Assembly (NCBI GenBank): GCA_014529385.2
Contig: CM043971.1
Span: 96,643,382-96,707,381, forward strand
Source: Adiantum capillus-veneris
Lineage: Eukaryota; Streptophyta; Polypodiopsida; Polypodiales; Pteridaceae
Direction: 5' to 3'
Length of the DNA stretch: 64,000 nucleotides
Position numbers and translations under genes: made by a program
Shown here: one piece after another, positions 30,776 to 40,866 of the stretch
Position numbering within the stretch: position 1 is the stretch's first letter
How the letters are laid out: each line of letters opens with the position of its first letter
Notes under the pieces: generated by a model
The model's database searches: none
The model's input: only the letters and a program-made list of their open reading frames with translations
Told to the model about the DNA's origin: nothing

Positions 30776-31282
30776 CAGCACAATCCACCATCATATTTTG
30801 TCAACTCGATGGACCCAACCTGGCTAGGACATGGAAGAGCACACACAGACACGTATGCATGTCAAAGGGACAATTAGTGAAGTGGATCTAAGCATCTGAT
30901 AAATCTATGGCAAGGTGTGAAGACCTAGACACACACTACAGTCTTTGCTATGAGCTAGCTCACTACCAACTCCATCTATCGGCCTAATCTCTCACACACG
31001 AGTTAATCCTACTCAAAGCTCACTATTAATCACTACACACTCGTTAATCAAGCATACATGAGCACAGACAAGCATAGCCAAGCCACACATGGACTACACC
31101 AATCTACACACACATAGGCATGCTTAATTAAAGAGGGAACCTCATCAAAGAGAGTGATTAAGACACAAAATCAACCTCAAATCATGACTTAATCAAGCAT
31201 TAATTACATCAATGCAAAGATGAGAGAGAAGAGAATAGAGTTTACTTGCGGGATGACGCCAATCTGTCAATACATGCGCATA
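30776..31282 (-). repeat. diverged LTR-like repeat (copy 3), cut by CACTA end
   Basis: Shares order and words with 8822-9240 and 50077-50500 (GTCAACTCGATGGACC, ACCTGGCTAGGACATGG, then series of short TAATC/CACACA words). The CACTA end at 31283 interrupts it. Confidence 0.45.
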
Positions 31283-31515
31283 CACTACAAGAGATTGTGT
31301 GCACTTGTGACGTTCTTAGCGACGAAAATACATTGGGTTTTTATACTCCCCGGCGTCACTAAGACCGTCGCTAAAAGCGCAATACAGGAACGTCGCTATA
31401 TAGCGACGTCTATAGCAACAATCATAGCTATGTTTACAAGCCACCTATAGCGACGTTCATAGCGACGCTGCAAAGCTTTATATAGCAACGCTTATAGTGA
31501 CGCCCGAGAGAAAAA
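31283..31515 (-). repeat. CACTA terminal and subterminal repeats
   Basis: CACTACAAGAGATTGTGTGC marks the end. Copies of TAGCGACG or its complement CGTCGCTA occur at about 31318, 31370, 31393, 31401, 31449, 31459, with weaker copies to 31505. Such subterminal motifs bind the transposase TnpA-type protein in known CACTA elements. Confidence 0.75.
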
Positions 31516-31907
31516 AAAACTAGTGATGCCCTGCCACTCATCAACCATATTGAATGTTTCAATAATAGAGTAAACCTAAATGAATCCAAGATTAGCCCAG
31601 ATTCACCTTTGAAAGAAAGTGCAAGCTTAGATATAGACCCAAAGTAGTCACCCACAAGACAATATAACCATTAACTCCATCGTCCATAGTATTGTTTGTA
31701 GATAAAGATACAAAACTGACAAAAGTAAATTGATGAAAGTAAATCAATGACAATTGTACACATCATAGGCAAAATCACTTGATTGTTTGCATCATAGGAA
31801 AAATCACTTGATTGTTAAACTTTGAAAACGTAACAGTTAGAACACCATTGTCATTATTGAAAAAATATACATGGTTTTCCAATAGTTACAAAAAGACGTA
31901 TAAACGT

Positions 31908-33570
31908 TGGAAAGGGGGAAGGGGGAACAAACCCAGCACACTCTACACCGCCTCTCTATAGCCCAGGGAATATCCGGCACCCCTAACCACATAGAAATTC
32001 CCACACGCACACTTTTTTGTAAAACTCTACTACCAGGCTCTCCTTTGAGCATCATCGACCACGCACACTCACACATAAACACCTCATGAGTACCACAAGC
32101 CCATCAAAAACACCATCACATCCCAACATCAATCGATGCATACAACTCCCCAATCAGTAAACGCAGTCACACAAGGAGGCGACACACGCCTCGACCACAC
32201 ATACAAGTTGCCCGCACAATCTCTCTACCTCCCTCTATGCTCACATACACACAATCCCAGAGCCACCGCTACCACGGGCATACGGCAAAAAACACGAGGC
32301 AGATAATATTGACGGCAAACTCGACAAAAAACCACAACCCAACTATGTATCATATAAACCCAATCAAATACAATGATGGCGTATTCGATAGTTGCCGACT
32401 TCATAGCATAATGCTTCATGCAGTTTGATCCTCTCCGCACTGGCAATCTCTTTCCAAGATTTCTCAAAGCATTTCTAATGGCGGTACTTCTCTTCTACTC
32501 ACGGCCGAACTCCCCCGCTCGTCATGCTTACCCCAACTTGTAGCTGCACAAATCTCGGTCTCTCTCTTCACCTTGGCCTTCTTTTCCGGCTACTGCATAT
32601 GAAGCCCCGCCATGCTCGCCTCCTTTGTGCTGTTCCAAAGCTCCTCCTCTCTAAGTGGCTTCTCGGCCTTATCCTCCTGCTCACGCCAAGGTGGCTTCCC
32701 CTTAAAGCTTCTGCAGTGTGCCCTTGGTTGCTTGCTGGCGAGCCCTGGCTGCACCCCTGTTTGTGCTTTCCGGGCCTGGCTTAGAGAACCCTTTCTCTAC
32801 CTCCTCGAGTGTGCCTCGCTACTGGCCAGCCCCGCCTCTTCTCCCTCTGTAGAGCTCGCGGCACTCATCCCCTGCTTAGTATGGCCACCCTCGCCTCCCT
32901 TCTCTCTGTCGAGCTTGCGGCGCTCGCCATGCCCCCTTCTCACCATCCCACCATCTTTCTACTGCTCCAAGCCCCGCCACCTCAAGGCGGCCCTCCCTTG
33001 ATCACACTACAAGCTGCTCCTCAACAGCGCTCACATCCTCCCCATGCAGTTTCTACATCTACTGTGTGTCCATGCAGTCGGTGGCTCCCATGCAACTCGC
33101 CAAAGACTGGCGTCTCTTTCCTCGGCTTCTACTCGTCAGCGTCTGTTGCAACTGCAGATCGACATTAGCTTCAAAAAAAACCATTTCCTTTTTTTTAAAG
33201 AAAAAACTTCGACTTAGCTGCGTTTCCCACGCTCTTCAATGGTCGGCACCTCTCGATAGCCCTTCGTTCCAATGCAACTTGCTCACAATAGCAATCGATA
33301 AATGATCGTGTCAAGCGTGCTCTTCGAGTATTCATATCATGGCAACACCTGACGAGGATATCAACCATACTTCAACATTTTGTCACAACCCACCTTTGCA
33401 AATCTTCAGAACGGCCTTCGACCAATGAATAGCCCCATTTTGCATACACATCCTACAGCCCTTGTTCCAAGTTGCACCTAGTATTGGCCGAAGCACCTTG
33501 TCATCACCCTGCATGTCGCCATATTCCTGTTGTTGACTCTTTCTCGGGTCGACGTTTGTTGGATGTACCA
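31908..33570 (-). repeat. left (3') LTR of the 32-37 kb element
   Basis: 1663 bp, matching 35356-36977 closely. GC-rich in its right half, where open plus-strand frames (32524-33305) are seen in both copies but with different frameshifts, so they are not taken as genes. Confidence 0.9.
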
Positions 33571-33592
33571 TCATTTCCCACCCCCTTGTTGA
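33571..33592 (-). promoter_or_regulatory. polypurine tract of the 32-37 kb element
   Basis: Minus strand reads AAGGGGGTGGGAAATGATGG just before the LTR start (TACATCC). Position and purine content fit. Confidence 0.65.
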
Positions 33593-33839
33593 GCATTTAT
33601 GCTCGACCACATCATTATGTAGATAATATAGCATTGCATAAGAAAAAATTGATAGAGATTATGTACAAGAAGCATTAGATAGATAGAGAGAGATATTCAT
33701 ATGCTGTAGAGCCCGCCCGGGTCAAATGGAAAGCCGCAGGCTTCCCCAAGCATAGTGTAAACGCCACCTGGATCAAAGATATGGTATTGCTCATCATCAT
33801 CCATCTGTAAAGAATATGCACACCACCCCTGCTTTGCAC

Positions 33840-35325
33840 CTATAAATTTGTAGCCAACCATTCCTGTAAAGCTTGATAACACCATCTTTCAAAAAACTGC
33901 ATGCGTAAATCATTTTCCCACCCAAAACAAGCCTGTACACCCTGCACAACTTCTGCATCCTGTGTTCCCCAGCCATCGGCTAGAGACTCCTCCATAGCAT
34001 CACCATATTCAAGAAAAACAACCTGTAGCAATTGGCATAGCGGCGCTTGCATAGCCACTTTCAACAGCATATTAATCAACAGCATGGCACCCACCTGCAG
34101 TAACTCATCATCCGAAGCAAATGCTGGCATACCTTCATCTGTAGGCGCTTCAAACAGCACTGAAGCAGGCAAAAAGCCTTGCATACCTTGTATTTTCGCA
34201 GCAACCAAAACCTGTGACTCGTCATCTACATCGACCACTGGATCATCGAACCCCCAGTCTGCTTTATCGAAGCACTCTTCTTCAGTCAACATGGCCATAC
34301 CATCACAAGGCAAGAGAGAGGGTTTCCCAATCCCCTGGTCCGCACAAAATGTCTCTTCACCTGCAATCTGTTGCTCTTTGACCACCTTATCGACATGCAT
34401 AACATCATATGTCTCATACCTTTGAGAAAGCAGACTCCGTTTTCCATGTGCTATCCATATCCAAGGCACTGCTATAGCTCGAATACACCTCGGCTTTATC
34501 CACAAAATGCACCGGTTTGGGCACTTCAGCTATCTTCTCCACTGATTTCTTTTTGGAAGTCACTTGGTCAAGCACATCAGGCGGTACTCGGTAGACTCCT
34601 CTCTGCAGCGGCTGAGGCCTCATAGGCCCACACGGTATCGTCTCTACTCTGTCATCACGCCTCTCCACTGCTACCACATGTGCATCAACAAAGGGTCGGA
34701 TTACCTGAAGCTCTTCCCTAGCAATTGGCCTTGGCACCAATGGACTCACCAAAACCTGCTTTGCTTGTTGCTTCTTTAAAACCTTCTTCGTCCTGCCCTG
34801 CGCATAGGCTACTGCCTCCTTGTATGTGCACGGTCCATCTATCTCGACTTTATCCTGCACTTTTACATGCAAGCAATCTACAAACTTGGTCATCTTCAAA
34901 AAATCTACATTCTCTACGGCAGTTACCTTAACCAACTTGCTCCATATGGCCTCGAACTCCCTCACGAATGCTTGGAAATCACCATCAAGGCTTTGCTTTA
35001 GGTTTTCCATCATCTGCTTCACTTCACTCCACTGGGTGTTGGCCACATATTGGCCTCGGAATGCTGCTTCCAATGTGCTTTAATCTTGTTTTTATTCAAC
35101 CTGCAAGCCCTCGTACCATACCTTTGCTTTTCCACGAGCCAGGAGCGGGAAAGCTTGGCCACTCCCTCTTCTCTTGACAAGCCGTTGTCCAGCAAAAAAA
35201 GGCCGTAGTCTTGCAGCCAAACCTCAGCATCTTCAGCACCTGTAAAAGTCAGAAACCCCGACCATGCCATTCTTGTTAGATCCTGCTCTTCAAACCGTGA
35301 CACCGTCTTCGACTTCACCAAGAAG
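33840..35325 (-). pseudogene. gag-like gene of the 32-37 kb element, two frameshifts
   Basis: Three successive minus-strand frames read as one protein with two frameshifts: 35321-35019 (FEEQDLTRMAWSGFLTFTGA, VWLQDYGLFLLDN), 35073-34414 (AAFRGQYVANTQWSEVKQMM, FVREFEAIWSKL, MTKFVDCLHVKVQDKVE) and 34505-33840. The capsid-type pattern RGKAKVWYEGLQ is present near 35130 in the second frame. The last third is acidic with no zinc knuckle. Compared with usual gag proteins this one is long and lacks the nucleocapsid. It begins about 30 nt from the primer-binding site. Confidence 0.65.
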
Positions 35326-35338
35326 AAATCAGTAGCTC

Positions 35339-35355
35339 CTCATTGGGGGCACCAC
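35339..35355 (-). promoter_or_regulatory. primer-binding site of the 32-37 kb element
   Basis: Minus strand: CTATCA (LTR end), then GTGGTGCCCCCAATGAG. The TGGTGCCCCCA core equals the Tat element's site at 11330. Confidence 0.65.
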
Positions 35356-36977
35356 TGATAGAAAGGGGGAAGGAGGAACAAACCCAGCACACTCTACACC
35401 GCCTCTCTATAGCCGAGGGAATATCCGGAACCCCTAACCACACAGAAATTCCCACACATGCACACTTTTTTGTAAAACTCTACTACCAGGCTCTCCTTTG
35501 AGCATCATCGACCACACACACTCACACATAAACACCTCAGCACCACAAGCCCATCAAAAACACCATATATCCCAACATCAATCGATGCATACAACTCCCC
35601 AATCGGTAAACGCACTCACATAGGGAGGCGACACACGCCTCGAACACACATACAAGTTGCTCGCACAATCTCTCTACCTCCCTCTCTGCTCACATACACA
35701 CAATCCCGGAGCCACCGCTAGCACGGGCATACAACAAAAAACGCGAGGCAATATTAACTCGACAAAAAACCACAACCCAACTATGTATCACATAAACCCA
35801 ATCAAATACAATGATGGCGAGTTCGATAGTTGCCGACTTCATAGCATAATGCTTCATGCAGTTTGATCCTCTCCGCACTGGCGATCTCTTTCCAAGCTTT
35901 CTCAAAGCGGTTCTACTGGCAGTACTTCTCTTCTACTCACGGTCGAACTCCCCCGCTCCTCATGCTTACCCCAACTTGTAACTGCACAGATCTCGGCCTT
36001 TCTCTTCACCTTGGCCTTCTTTTCCGGCTATTGCACATGACGCCCCACCATGCTCGCCTCCTTCGTGCTGTTCCAAAGCTCCTCATCTCTAAATGGCTTC
36101 TCAACCTTATCCTCCTGCTCACGCCAAGGTGGCTGCCCCTTAAAGCTTCTGCAGTGTGCCCTTGGTTGCTTGCTGGTGAGCCCTGGCTGCACCCCTGTTT
36201 GTGCTTTCCGGGCCTGGCTTAGAGAACCCTTTCTCTATCACCTCGAGTGTGCCTCGCTACTGGCCAGCCCCGCCTCTTCTCCCTCTGTCGAGCTTGCGGC
36301 CCTCAGCCCCTGCTTAGTATGGCCACCCTCGCCATGCCCCCTTCTTACCAACCTGCCATCTTTCTACTGCTCCAAGCCCCGCCACCTCAAGGCGGCCCTC
36401 CCTTGATCACACTACAGGCTGCTCCTCAGCAGCACTCACGTCCTCCCCATGTAGTTTCTACATCTACTGTGTGTTCTCATGCAGTTGGCGGCTCCCATGC
36501 AACTCGCCAAAGACTGGCGGCTCTTTCCCCGGCTTCTGCTCGTCACCGTCTGTTGCAACTGCAGATCGACATTAGCTTCAAAAGAAACCATTTCCTTTTT
36601 TTTTTAAGAAAAAACTTTGACTTAGCTGTGTTTCCCGCACTCTTCAATTGTCGGCACCTCTCGGCAACCCTTTGTTCCAATGCAACTTGCTCACAATAGC
36701 AATCAATAAATGATCGTGCTGACTGTGCTCTTTGAGTATTTATATCACGACAACACCTGGCGAGGATATCGACCATACTTCAACATTTTGTCTCAACCCA
36801 CCCTGGCAAAGCTTCAAAACGGCCTTCGACCAACGAAAAGCCCCATTTTGCATACACATCCTGCAACCCTTGTTCTAAGTTGCACCTAGTACTGGCCGAA
36901 GCACCTTATCATCACCCTGCATGTCACCATATTCTTGTTGTTGACTCTTTCTCGGGTCAACGTTTGTTGGATGTACA
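35356..36977 (-). repeat. right (5') LTR of the 32-37 kb element
   Basis: 1622 bp; plus-strand start TGATAGAAAGG, end GGATGTACA. It differs from the left copy by substitutions and a few short indels. Confidence 0.9.
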
Positions 36978-37051
36978 AACGCCATCTCATAATACATATG
37001 CCATGACAAAAGGAAACTAATGTTATCTAGCTACGGTTAGACTGACGTCGT

Positions 37052-38359
37052 CTAATCAGATGTCTCATCGCGTCCAAGCGGCGTATCTATTGGATTCTAC
37101 AAAAAAAAACAATAAGACAGCTTTCTGTAAGAATAAACATATAATTTACAAAACAATACAAGAAATAGAAAAGAGTAAATCCTAATACTAACCATGCCGC
37201 TGCAAGAACTCAGAATGTCCATCAGGGCGTTTAAGCCCTTCCTACGTGCATACTCGCGCTCGTACGGTGTGGGGTCACGTCCTGTCATCGACCACTGTCA
37301 AAACATACAAAGAATCCATTATGTTAGAATTTAAAAACCCCTAAACCCTAAACTATCAAACCTAAAGAGCAATGCAAAAACACCTACAAAATCAGCCTCA
37401 AATGATGCCCACCTGCCGCTCCCCAAGTGGTGCGAGCTCCCCGCCTCTACTCGCGCTTTGGCTGCCTCCTTTTGTTGCTTCCACTTGTCAGGATTCTCGC
37501 GCGCTGCTTTCTTTGCATTCTGCCAATCTTCTTTGGCCAGCCAATCTGGTATGTTCCACCCATGCTTACTTGCTTTTTGCACTTCGAAATGCTTGTGCTT
37601 GCAGTATTCGCGCATTCGAACCTTCATCAGGTCTTCATTGAAGCGGTCATCCCGTGTTGAAACGGGAAACTCGTTATGCAGCATGCTGATGACTCTGTCT
37701 TTTAAATCACTTGGTACTTCACTCCAGGTGTTTAGTATGTAGTGTCTAAACACATGAGAGCAAAGACCGCGCATGCGCGAGATCACCTTCTTGTCTTCAT
37801 CATCCAAGATGATGCCGCCGCTGAAGTTGACAAAGTAAGGCAAGCCCTCTTGTCGGTGACGCGTGAACCTGGGTGTCCCGACAGGGGTCTCTAGCGACAT
37901 GTCGATGGGGGTACGAACGTCAGGTGTCTCCACTGGAGTCTGGGCCCCGAAGCGAGGAGTGTCGATTGGGGTGACTCCTGGAGGAGTAGCTAGTGGTGTG
38001 TAGCTGCTAGGAACGGCCGTTAGCCGCACAAAACCTGGCGTAGATGGCGATGCCGTGGCTGGTCTCGGGGCAGGCAAAGAAGGGGAGGGTAAAGAGCCTC
38101 GTTGAACACAAGGTGGTGTCGAGGCATCGGCGGTGGCATCCCCACAACAACCGCCGCCGCCACCACTAGAGTGTCGGTGCCTAGACGAGTGTGAAGATTC
38201 TCTCGTCGACACCGAAGCTTCGGAGCGTGTTGCATGCTCCGAAACAGAGGGATACGCTAAAGGAGTAGGAACACGTGATGGTGCTCTAGAGCGATGACGC
38301 TCCACGTACCACTGCCTTTGTTGGGGTGACAAAGAAGAAAGAAAGTCATCATCATCCAT
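37052..38359 (-). CDS. CACTA Ptta/En/Spm-type protein, three exons, intact
   Basis: Exons on the minus strand: 38359-37388, 37294-37193, 37096-37052. Introns of 93 and 96 bp have GT-AG ends (GTAGGT...ACAG and GTTAGT...GTAG) and are phase 0. The product is about 371 residues. Residues 1-190 are Ser/Pro/Thr-rich with DNA-binding-type low complexity (TPLATPPGVTPIDTPRFGAQ). Residues 190-345 match the plant transposase Ptta/En/Spm family (WNIPDWLAKEDWQNAKKAA, KWKQQKEAAKARVEAGSSHH, then MTGRDPTPYEREYARRKG after the first splice). Known relatives (TnpA type) bind subterminal repeats. ATG 38359 is chosen because an upstream AATGTAG|GTATGG could be a splice acceptor. No stop or frameshift is seen, in contrast to its partner Tnp2. 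Confidence 0.75.
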
Positions 38360-38438
38360 ACCTACATTAAACACGCGAACATTTAATCTTAATATTGAAT
38401 GAATGGAGAAGAAAACATGGACAAGTAGAGACAGAGAA

Positions 38439-38443
<5 letters not shown>

Positions 38444-38480
<37 letters not shown>
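38444..38480. repeat. (GA)n microsatellite
   Basis: About 37 bp of GA repeats just upstream of the Ptta-type gene, between it and the Tnp2 3' end. Confidence 0.9.
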
Positions 38481-38484
<4 letters not shown>

Positions 38485-38683
38485 CATAAAGGGGGAGAGA
38501 TTCCTGGGTAGAGAGATTTCATTGAATTTCTGTAAATTTGTAAAAGCACTGCGCTCCGGGTGAGATGGAGACTGAAGCTGCAATTGCAAAGGTCTGCTCA
38601 TAGATGTTGCTTGTCCCACCACTAATTATGGCTTTAAGAGGTCTCTCTCTCATCATCGCAAAGCTCAGTATAACTTCCTATAT

Positions 38684-38930
38684 CTATATAGAGCTCTCCG
38701 TTTGGACAGATGTCCTCTGTTTCATTTTGTAGATCCTCTGCATACACCCCATAGAGAGTAGCAGCTTGATGCTCGTCTGGCACCACCTCAGCGGCTTCTG
38801 ACTAAGCATCTTCTCCGATCTCCTCCATTGATGCCGCTGTGATTGGCACATGGTAGCTTTCATACGTCCGTACACTACGAGGGGCTACCTCTGTAATGGA
38901 ATTTGCCTATTCAATTTGAGAGTAGCGGAA
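38684..38930 (-). pseudogene. Tnp2 C-terminal coding remnant beyond the E2 insertion
   Basis: Minus strand encodes NSATLKLNRQIPLQ (to about 38890), then after a small shift EVAPRSVRTYESYHVPITAA and an acidic tail ending GELYI with stop near 38684. One in-frame TAG lies after EEIGEDA. It fits as the continuation of the Tnp2 C-terminal domain (DUF4216) that breaks off at 46.42 kb. Confidence 0.55.
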
Positions 38931-38935
38931 TTTAA

Positions 38936-40506
38936 TGAGAGTACTTTCCAGAAATGATTTTGTGAGCATAGCGGGTAGACATAATTGAAGATAGCAACAT
39001 AATTATAGCAATTAGTTAACTTGGCATAGACAATACTTTTGCAAGAGAGAGAATTTAGAGAACATGACAACAGTTGAGGACCGGATTTATGTGGAGCCGG
39101 TCCCCCCTCCAATAGGCATTTGTATTATGATTTCTCCCATAAAAAGAGACTTGTTACAATACATTCTTTGTGTTCCTTGTGACCTAGGTGAAGCAATGAA
39201 GATGGAAAGCTTCATGCATCACCATCATAGCATAACCTAAACTTGAAGAAAGCTTTAACTACACCAAGCCTCAGTCCCAAGACCTCAAACACCTTCGAAG
39301 GTGGAGAGAGCTAGCAGGGAATGAGGGTAGGGAAGAGGAAGAAGAAACATTTCGTAGGAGAAAGAATTAGTTCCTCACTTATCATACTCTTGTTGCTAGC
39401 ATACATAATAGCATAGTAATGAAGAAGAAATAGATGGCAAGCTCAAGCATTGAAGCATGGCTCTTGGATGGATTTGCACTCCATAGCCAAGAGTGTTGGT
39501 GTAGGCTCTCAACCTCTACTTGCTTGGAGAAGGAGAGGGAGCTCTTGCACTTTGCATAGTACACAATGAGAGTGCTTGTGAGTGTGTGTTGGTGAGTATA
39601 GCCCCTAAGCACCCCCCTAGCTTGCTTGGGTCGACCCCTCCTTGTAGCTCATGCTTGAAGCTCATTGGACCCCTCCAGGCCTAGCCAATCACAAGCAGAA
39701 GCCATTACAAGCAACATGGGTAGCCTTGGGACAAGTGTCCCCCTTTCCCCTTTAAGAGAGAGGATTTGATAAATGCAAAAACAATTATATAATTCAAGTA
39801 ATTTATCATTGGACCCCTTTGAAGCCTAGCCAATAGGCTTCAAGCAACACATGAAGGTAACATGGGTAGGGACCTGACATGTGTCCTTGCTGCCTCTTCA
39901 AGCTGGGGCTTCCCTTGTGAGTGTGAGTGTGTGTTCTCTCTCTAATCCCTAGGAAAAGGGCTCGCCCCCCTCTTGTAGGGATGCTTTTGACTTTAGGAGC
40001 TCAAGCACCTTAGTCATCAAGCATGACAAAGCACTTGGACTAGGGGGTATTCCCACAAGCATCTCAGGCAAGCATGTCAAGGCACCTCAAGCACCTTAAT
40101 CAAGCGGCAAGTCAAGCACCTCAAGCATGGAGCCAGTCAAGCACCTCAAGCATCTTAATCAAGCACCTCAAGCACGACAAGCACCTCAAGCAGGACAAGC
40201 ACCTTGAGCTTGGGCCGGGTTCCCACCTCAAGCTCAGCCCTAGCTTACCTAAGGTCAAAGGACTTTTACACACATTATTGGAGGTCTTCAATGAAGCTAA
40301 CCCTAAGGTCTTATGCTCCATTGGTTAGCCTTGCTCTTGATAGACCATCTCCCATTTGGGCCCCTTTACTATTGGCCCCGTGTTGAGATAGATCTATAAG
40401 TACATATTTATATCTTAACACTTGTTCCCATTTATTCTCCCACATTAAGTGATCAATTTAATATGAGAAAATCATTTGGGTTGGTTAGATATTAGATTTT
40501 ATGACA
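38936..40506 (-). repeat. E2 left (3') LTR
   Basis: Minus strand begins TGTCATAAAATC after the purine tract CAAGAGAGAGG, and ends near CTCTCA at 38936. The segment 39772-40438 is nearly identical to 45748-46424. The 38936 boundary is inferred from the E1 LTR layout and from where CACTA coding resumes. Confidence 0.65.
40060..40210 (-). repeat. CTCAAGCACC-type minisatellite in E2 LTR
   Basis: Units of 9-16 bp built on CACCTCAAGCA, ACGACAAG and TTAATCAAG. The matching array at 46040-46195 in the other LTR has a different unit order and number. Confidence 0.8.
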
Positions 40507-40866
40507 TTACCTCTCTCTTGAAATCATAGTCGTCCTCGACTATGAGGTAAAAGAGATAAAGTCTTAGTCATTAGTCAATCGTACTTAGCGGGTAGAGGAT
40601 CCCTTTTTTACCCTACGACATCTTTCCAAGATGGATGACTAATCCATTTGGTGCTTGGGAGACATAGCTGCCGCAAGCATGTCTGCTCTTTAGTCCATTT
40701 CATTCTCCCAAAGTAGAGTGACAAATTCTACTTGGTGTTTGAGAGACGTCGTCTTCACAAACATGATTCTAAGGATGTATACTAGTTAAATTTGTGCACA
40801 ATTAAAAAGAGGATTAGTCTTATAAGACAAAAACATGAGTCATTTAAAAGAGAATTGTACATTTTC
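40507..40866 (-). promoter_or_regulatory. E2 3' region: polypurine tract, hairpin and two-unit repeat
   Basis: Hairpin TCATAGTCG (40524-40532), loop TCCT, CGACTATGA (40537-40545). On the minus strand it is followed by TTTCAAGAGAGAGGTAA and the LTR. About 40630-40775 holds two related units (TCCATTTGGTGCTTGGGAGA..., ATTCTACTTGGTGTTTGAGA...), matching the E1 tandem region. Confidence 0.65.

Larger units (their letters stand above)
31908..36977 (-). mobile_element. non-autonomous LTR retrotransposon with 1.6-kb LTRs and gag only
   Basis: Direct repeats 31908-33570 and 35356-36977 flank a 1.8-kb interior. Flanks AACGT (31903-31907) and AACGC (36978-36982) are a 4-of-5 target duplication. Minus-strand LTR starts TGTACATCC and ends TTTCTATCA, followed by GTGGTGCCCCCAATG. 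Only gag-like frames are inside, no pol. It lies in the 3' flank of the CACTA Ptta-type gene. The LTRs make up about 65% of its length, unusual for a coding element. Confidence 0.88.

Noticed and set aside
32524-33305. Plus-strand ORFs in the 1.6-kb LTRs (also 35863-36699)
   Set aside because: The two LTR copies carry different frame breaks, there is no conserved start or known domain, and composition (Cys/Leu/Pro/Ser) fits GC-rich non-coding DNA.
33901-35177. Plus-strand ORFs opposite the gag-like gene of the 32-37 kb element
   Set aside because: The minus strand has the gag pattern; the plus frames are its shadow.
40060-40210. CRISPR-like array (short repeats with spacers)
   Set aside because: Unit lengths vary from 9 to 16 bp with no unique spacers, in a plant LTR; it is a minisatellite.
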